DNA of 64,000 bases from Bordetella parapertussis (lineage in GTDB: Bacteria > Pseudomonadota > Gammaproteobacteria > Burkholderiales > Burkholderiaceae_D): contig CAMBFZ010000020.1 in NCBI GenBank assembly GCA_945866125.1, positions 1-64,000 of the forward strand, in the 5' to 3' direction. Position 1 is the stretch's first letter. Every line of letters starts with the position of its first letter. The position numbers and the translations under genes were made by a program. Shown here in pieces: positions 60,374 to 64,000 of the stretch. The notes below the pieces were generated by a model. It was not told where the DNA came from. It saw only the letters and a program-made list of their open reading frames with translations, and searched no databases.

Positions 60374-61369
60374 TTAGCGGCAAATTTTTGCCGATTTGCT
60401 GCGGTAATTTGCCGCTTTATCCTGCCAGTCGTCGGGCACGACAAATCCCCGCCCTGTTTCCTCAAGCCAGCCGTGACGCTCAGCCACGGTGGCGACCATC
60501 ACCGGCATCGGATCAGTCTCAAAGCCTTGCGTAAGTTGCCGCTGCAATGCCGCGCGAGTGATCACTGCATCCGGCCGCAGTTTTGCCGGCGCCAGCCACG
60601 ACAGGCGCGGCAAGACCACGCAATGGGGACCCACATGTTCGTCGAGTTCATGCAGATTGCACCACCAGCCTCTGCAATGCTGTGCCGAAATGCCGAGGGC
60701 GTCAGCCGACAGGCTCTCACTACGGCGATAAAATAACCAACCCCGGATCAGCGCCTGTGCGGCGGTCAAGGCTTGGGGCAGATGTAACTGTGCGGCCGGA
60801 TGCTGGCCAAGAGACAATTGTCGCTCGAGTATTTTCCGCATCTTGGCACCCAAGGTATCGGCAAGATTAGGCCCCACAAAATAATCAGTCTGCGACAATT
60901 GTTCTTCGTCTCGATCGGCCGGATACAGCAAATAAAACTTGGTCGCAAATTCCCAGTGCAGCAAAGCTTTACCTTGCTTCAGCAAAAAATCAAACTCGCC
61001 GATGGTGTCGTTTTTCCCCGCTTGCACCTGCAAGCCGTGCGCGAACAAGGTGCCCTGATGGCGGAAGTACCAGGCCATCAGCTTTTCGGCATAGCGGCCA
61101 AGTCGGGTCAAAGGATGGATCGCCAAAAACCCATGCAGCTCTGCCGGCGCTGCATCAAGCGCATGGAGCCAGGGCTTCGCGTGGTGCGCCGCGTCCTTGG
61201 GCAAACTGGCAATCTTGTACTGCCACCGCGGGTCTGCCGGCGCCAGCAGGTCGGGCGCATCAAGCAACCAGGCCAGTGCCCTGACATGCGGGTCGTGCAG
61301 TGTTGACCAACGCTGATGAAAGCGCGTCTGATAATCTGACCCAGACACGCCGCGCGCGTCAGCGTCCAT
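60374..61369 (-). CDS. DUF1853 family protein
   Basis: A 331-residue protein matching DUF1853: 'LGRYAEKLMAWYFRHQG', 'GEFDFLLKQGKALLHWEFATKFYLLY' and 'DYFVGPNLADTLGAKMRKI'. The E..FD and W.E...K pattern suggests a PD-(D/E)xK-like nuclease core, but the function is unknown. The ATG at 61369 overlaps the uracil-DNA glycosylase gene by 11 bases, so a role in DNA repair is plausible from context. Confidence 0.85.
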   Translation of the reverse strand: MDADARGVSGSDYQTRFHQRWSTLHDPHVRALAWLLDAPDLLAPADPRWQYKIASLPKDAAHHAKPWLHALDAAPAELHGFLAIHPLTRLGRYAEKLMAWYFRHQGTLFAHGLQVQAGKNDTIGEFDFLLKQGKALLHWEFATKFYLLYPADRDEEQLSQTDYFVGPNLADTLGAKMRKILERQLSLGQHPAAQLHLPQALTAAQALIRGWLFYRRSESLSADALGISAQHCRGWWCNLHELDEHVGPHCVVLPRLSWLAPAKLRPDAVITRAALQRQLTQGFETDPMPVMVATVAERHGWLEETGRGFVVPDDWQDKAANYRSKSAKICR

Positions 61370-62057
61370 CAATAAGGCTCCGCGCCAGACACAAGTCACG
61401 CCAGCTTTTTGCCTTGTCGGCTGGCTTGCGCAACAAATAAGCGGGATGATAGGTAACCACTACCAGCAGCTCACCAACGCGATGCGGCGTCTCGCGCAAG
61501 TCTGCCAATGCGGTTTTTTCGTCGCGCTCGAGTAAGGCCGTCGCTGCAGTCTTGCCAAGCGCAACAATCACTGTGGGCTCAATGAGCGCAATCTGCCGCT
61601 TGAGATACGGCAAGCAGGCGGTGATTTCGTCAGCAGCCGGCGGGCGGTCGTGCCCGTCCGGTCCTACCGGCCGGCATTTGACCACGTTAGCAATGAAGAC
61701 ATCGGCCGCCCGCGTCAGCGTGAGTGCGCCCAGCATGTTGTCGAGCAGCTTGCCGGCCGGGCCGACAAAGGGCTCGCCCTGCACATCTTCATCATGGCCC
61801 GGACCTTCGCCTATGAACAGCCAGCTTGCCTTACGCGCGCCTGCGCCAGGCACGGCATGGGTGCGCCCTTTGCACAGTCGACAGCGGGTGCAATCCGCAA
61901 TCGCTTCGTTGAGCGCGTCCCAGTCCATCGCTGCGATTGCTTCATCGGCACCTACGGTACTAGTGGGCACAGCCTGCTCAAGCAGGCCGCGGCGCTGCCA
62001 GACCGGTCCCAGACCCATCGCGTGCAGTTTGCGTAGTTTGTCGGCGTTTGCTTGCAT
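61359..62057 (-). CDS. Uracil-DNA glycosylase, family 4/5 type (Fe-S)
   Basis: A 232-residue protein with 'CTRCRLCKGRT', later 'VVKCRP' and 'TACLPYL', the four cysteines expected for a 4Fe-4S cluster, and active-site motifs 'GEGPGHDEDVQGEPFVGPAGKLLD' (family 4) and 'VVTYHPAYLL'. It removes uracil from DNA. No KRRIH insertion (UdgX) is seen. Fifth position in the tsaB-rimI-udg-DUF1853 series; 4 bases after rimI. Confidence 0.88.
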   Translation of the reverse strand: MQANADKLRKLHAMGLGPVWQRRGLLEQAVPTSTVGADEAIAAMDWDALNEAIADCTRCRLCKGRTHAVPGAGARKASWLFIGEGPGHDEDVQGEPFVGPAGKLLDNMLGALTLTRAADVFIANVVKCRPVGPDGHDRPPAADEITACLPYLKRQIALIEPTVIVALGKTAATALLERDEKTALADLRETPHRVGELLVVVTYHPAYLLRKPADKAKSWRDLCLARSLIDGR

Positions 62058-62061
62058 GGTT

Positions 62062-62553
62062 TTAAATAGCTAATCGCATTACGATCGCGTCTTCCCTTGT
62101 GGCGGCGTTGGTTGCACTGGCAGGATAATAATTTTTTCGCACGCCAATCTGTGTAAAACCGGCATGGACATACACCGCCAGCGCACGCTGATTAGACGGG
62201 CGGACTTCGAGCAAGATGGATTGCATGCCCGCATTGCGGCTACGCTCAATGACTTTGTCGAGCAGGAGTCTGCCGTAGCCCTGACCCTGCAAATCAGGCC
62301 GCACGGTAATGTTGAGCATATGCTGTTCATCGACTGCCGGCATCAATAAAAAATAACCAGCAAGCCGCGCCTCGTTGTGACGCAGCACCCAGGCATCGTA
62401 GCCGTTGGCGAGGGAATCAAGAAAATTACCGCGGGTCCATGGAAACGGAAACGCGGTCTGTTCGACGGCGATCACGTCCTCGATATCGCTTGCCCGCATC
62501 GCTGCAAAATGGCACGCGTCCATGACCGCGTTCGATCGAACGGAAGAAGTCAC
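62062..62553 (-). CDS. rimI: Ribosomal-protein S18 alanine N-acetyltransferase (RimI-like)
   Basis: A GNAT protein of about 163 residues: 'IEDVIAVEQTAFPFPWTRGNF', 'ITVRPDLQGQGYGRLLLDKVIERSR' and 'LLEVRPSNQRALAVYVHAGF'. RimI acetylates S18. The best start is a GTG that overlaps the tsaB stop (GTGA), with AAAGG ahead; an ATG 10 codons later (62523) is an alternative. tsaB-rimI is a common pair. Confidence 0.9.
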   Translation of the reverse strand: MTSSVRSNAVMDACHFAAMRASDIEDVIAVEQTAFPFPWTRGNFLDSLANGYDAWVLRHNEARLAGYFLLMPAVDEQHMLNITVRPDLQGQGYGRLLLDKVIERSRNAGMQSILLEVRPSNQRALAVYVHAGFTQIGVRKNYYPASATNAATREDAIVMRLAI

Positions 62554-63236
62554 GCCGCAACCTTTGCCAATCGTTCGCGCGTCGTGAGCGCAACCTTGTT
62601 GCGTAAATAAAGTGGCTGCGCATCCCGCGCATGCAGCCCATGTCCCGCTAACATCGCCACCATTCCCAATTCGGCAATCTGTCTGGCATGTGGCATGCAC
62701 TGCGGATACCGCAATGCCGAACCAAGTTGCGTGAACGCTTCTGCATAAGCACTTAATCCGTTACCACACGCCTGCACACCACCTATTGGCAGGACCAGAG
62801 CGGGTGAGGAGAGTGTTGGTTCAGTCACCGTATGCCATTGATCCGTATAACGGTACTGTGCCCAATACACTTCTCCCATCCGTGCATCAAGCAGCGCCAT
62901 GATATCGTCGCCGCCACCCTGAGCACGCGCGGCCTGTGCCATGGCCAGCAGCGTTACCACCGGCACGACCGGGAGGTTGGCACCAAACGCCACCCCCTGT
63001 GCCAGACCACAGGCGGTGCGTACACCGGTAAAAGATCCGGGGCCTGCGCCAAACGCCAGCGCATCGCATTGCTTCAGTGTGATCCCGGCTTCGTGCAGCA
63101 GTTCCTGCACCATCGTCAAGACCGTCATTGAATGGGTCTGTGCACCAGATGACTCGCGCACGCGCACGCTGCCATCGCGTAGCAAGGCGACAGAGGCTAG
63201 TTCGGTTGAGGTTTCAATGGCGATGAGGGTAGGCAT
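62550..63236 (-). CDS. tsaB: tRNA threonylcarbamoyladenosine biosynthesis protein TsaB
   Basis: A 228-residue ASKHA-fold protein: 'MPTLIAIETSTELASVALLRDG', 'ALAFGAGPGSFTGVRTACGLAQG'. TsaB is the scaffold for TsaD/TsaE in making t6A37 on ANN-reading tRNAs. The ATG at 63236 gives the normal N-terminus. First gene of the tsaB-rimI-udg-DUF1853 operon. Confidence 0.95.
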   Translation of the reverse strand: MPTLIAIETSTELASVALLRDGSVRVRESSGAQTHSMTVLTMVQELLHEAGITLKQCDALAFGAGPGSFTGVRTACGLAQGVAFGANLPVVPVVTLLAMAQAARAQGGGDDIMALLDARMGEVYWAQYRYTDQWHTVTEPTLSSPALVLPIGGVQACGNGLSAYAEAFTQLGSALRYPQCMPHARQIAELGMVAMLAGHGLHARDAQPLYLRNKVALTTRERLAKVAA

Positions 63237-63350
63237 GAATTCGGCAGCGCAATCGCGGGTGAGCAGCGCGTATTTTACCGCGACGCCCAAGTTGCCTTCG
63301 CTTGCTGCTAAACCTTAGGGTAGCCGCGGGTGCTACGGTAAAATAAGGAC

Positions 63351-63779
63351 ATGTCCAGTCTCTTTCTTGTCCCCGCCAATTTCAACGCGCTCGCCGCCGC
63401 ACTGGCCGCCGATAAATGGGTTGTTGCCTGTTTGTGTGCGGCCTGGTGCGATGTTTGCAAGCAGTACCGCGCCGGCTTCGATGCTGTGGCCGCTGAACAT
63501 CCCGAGCATCAGTTTGTCTGGATCGATATTGAAGACCAGTCCGATCTCGTGGGTGAGCTGGATGTCGAAAATTTCCCCACCATTTTGATCCAACGTGGCG
63601 ACACGGTGGTGTTTTACGGCACCATGTTGCCCGAGCCGAGGCAAGTCGCCCGGCTGTTGCAGGCGCAACTGGAACGTTCACCGCAAGAGCTTGCCCGCGA
63701 AGCCTTGAGCACCACGGAGCGTCAGCAATGGCAACGCGACGCCAACCTGCTCAAACGGTTAGCCGAAATCAATTCCTAG
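63351..63779 (+). CDS. Thioredoxin-like protein
   Basis: A 142-residue thioredoxin-fold protein with active site 'WCDVC' and the cis-Pro loop 'VENFPTILI'. 'FVWIDIEDQSDLVGELDVENFPT' matches the thioredoxin beta-3 segment. It has a 35-residue C-terminal helical extension. Cytoplasmic (no signal). Convergent with the molybdenum hydroxylase gene, 4 bases apart. Confidence 0.88.
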   Translation: MSSLFLVPANFNALAAALAADKWVVACLCAAWCDVCKQYRAGFDAVAAEHPEHQFVWIDIEDQSDLVGELDVENFPTILIQRGDTVVFYGTMLPEPRQVARLLQAQLERSPQELAREALSTTERQQWQRDANLLKRLAEINS

Positions 63780-63783
63780 CTTT

Positions 63784-64000
63784 TTAACTGACCGCAGCCA
63801 GCCTGAGAGGCAAACTGCGCAGGCGTTGGCCGGTCAGTGCAAACACGGCATTTGCCACAGCCGGCGCCACCGGCGGCGTTGCCGGTTCACCCACCCCTTC
63901 AGGCGGCTCGTCGCTTTTTATTAAGACCACATCAATAGCCGGCGATTGATCCATGCGTAGCATGGGATAGTCGTGGAAATTCTTTTGCACAACCTGCCCG
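63784..64000 (-). CDS. Molybdenum hydroxylase large subunit, isoquinoline 1-oxidoreductase type, C-terminal end (partial)
   Basis: The minus strand reads in at the window edge. 'NFHDYPMLRMDQSPAIDVVL' and 'GVGEPATPPVAPAVANAVFALTGQRLRSLPL' are the C-terminal signature of xanthine dehydrogenase-family large subunits, with 'GEP' near the catalytic region. It matches IorB-like subunits best. The small (Fe-S) subunit would lie to the right. Confidence 0.85.
   Translation of the reverse strand, partial: GQVVQKNFHDYPMLRMDQSPAIDVVLIKSDEPPEGVGEPATPPVAPAVANAVFALTGQRLRSLPLRLAAVS

Overview
The window reads as chromosomal DNA of a betaproteobacterium, order Burkholderiales, most like Oxalobacteraceae. The basis is the gene content (DUF4936, DUF1853, an alr-radA pair opposite lplT, and mltG-tmk-holB-pilZ-tatD in one operon) and a base composition that looks mid-50s % GC by eye. 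The genus is inference. No rRNA, tRNA or CRISPR array was seen.

Layout. 0-2.3 kb: the edge of an IS3-family element has cut off the front of a B12-dependent ribonucleotide reductase gene; a cyclic-di-GMP-I riboswitch with its own terminator then precedes a VCBS-type surface protein gene. 2.3-12 kb: a halohydrin-dehalogenase-like short-chain dehydrogenase relative, two glycosyltransferases, a pirin, a phospholipase D-VTT fusion coupled to an EEP-family hydrolase, and a PAS-GGDEF-EAL protein with a perfect FNR-type box upstream. 12-22.6 kb: housekeeping genes (ppnN, rsuA, tatD, pilZ, holB, tmk, mltG, ygfZ, an NRDE protein). 22.6-28 kb: an AT-rich island carrying a five-gene operon. 28-36.2 kb: a ten-gene minus-strand acyl-CoA/fatty-acid-type catabolic operon, divergent from an MHS-family transporter. 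36-51.8 kb: purT, regulators, pirin and azoreductase, ribA, a three-subunit FAD-dependent dehydrogenase, an OYE-family reductase and a lactate-permease-type transporter. 52-55.4 kb: a Gln-rich glycine-zipper repeat protein, an 89-residue protein and a subtilisin-family protease. 55.6-64 kb: radA, alr, lplT, a DUF1853-uracil-DNA-glycosylase-rimI-tsaB operon, a thioredoxin-like protein and the end of a molybdenum hydroxylase large subunit.

The most interesting unit is the AT-rich operon at 23.0-28.0 kb. Its first gene has the HxG iron site, in place of HxD, that marks the BesD family of radical halogenases acting on free amino acids. The second has the complete ligand set of a heme-oxygenase-like diiron oxidase, the family of BesC. 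They are followed by an EamA exporter, an extra aspartate-semialdehyde dehydrogenase and a CPA2 antiporter. The prediction is a small pathway that makes and exports a chlorinated, possibly unsaturated, amino acid. No BesB-like PLP enzyme is present, so it is not a copy of the Streptomyces bes pathway.

Second in interest is the 52-55.4 kb trio. The 89-residue protein aligns by eye with the N-terminal pro-region of the protease next to it, so it looks like a free-standing pro-domain (inhibitor or chaperone). The repeat protein could be a substrate or assembly partner. Third is cyclic-di-GMP signalling: a riboswitch, a GGDEF-EAL enzyme with both active-site motifs intact, and a PilZ protein all lie in the first 18 kb.
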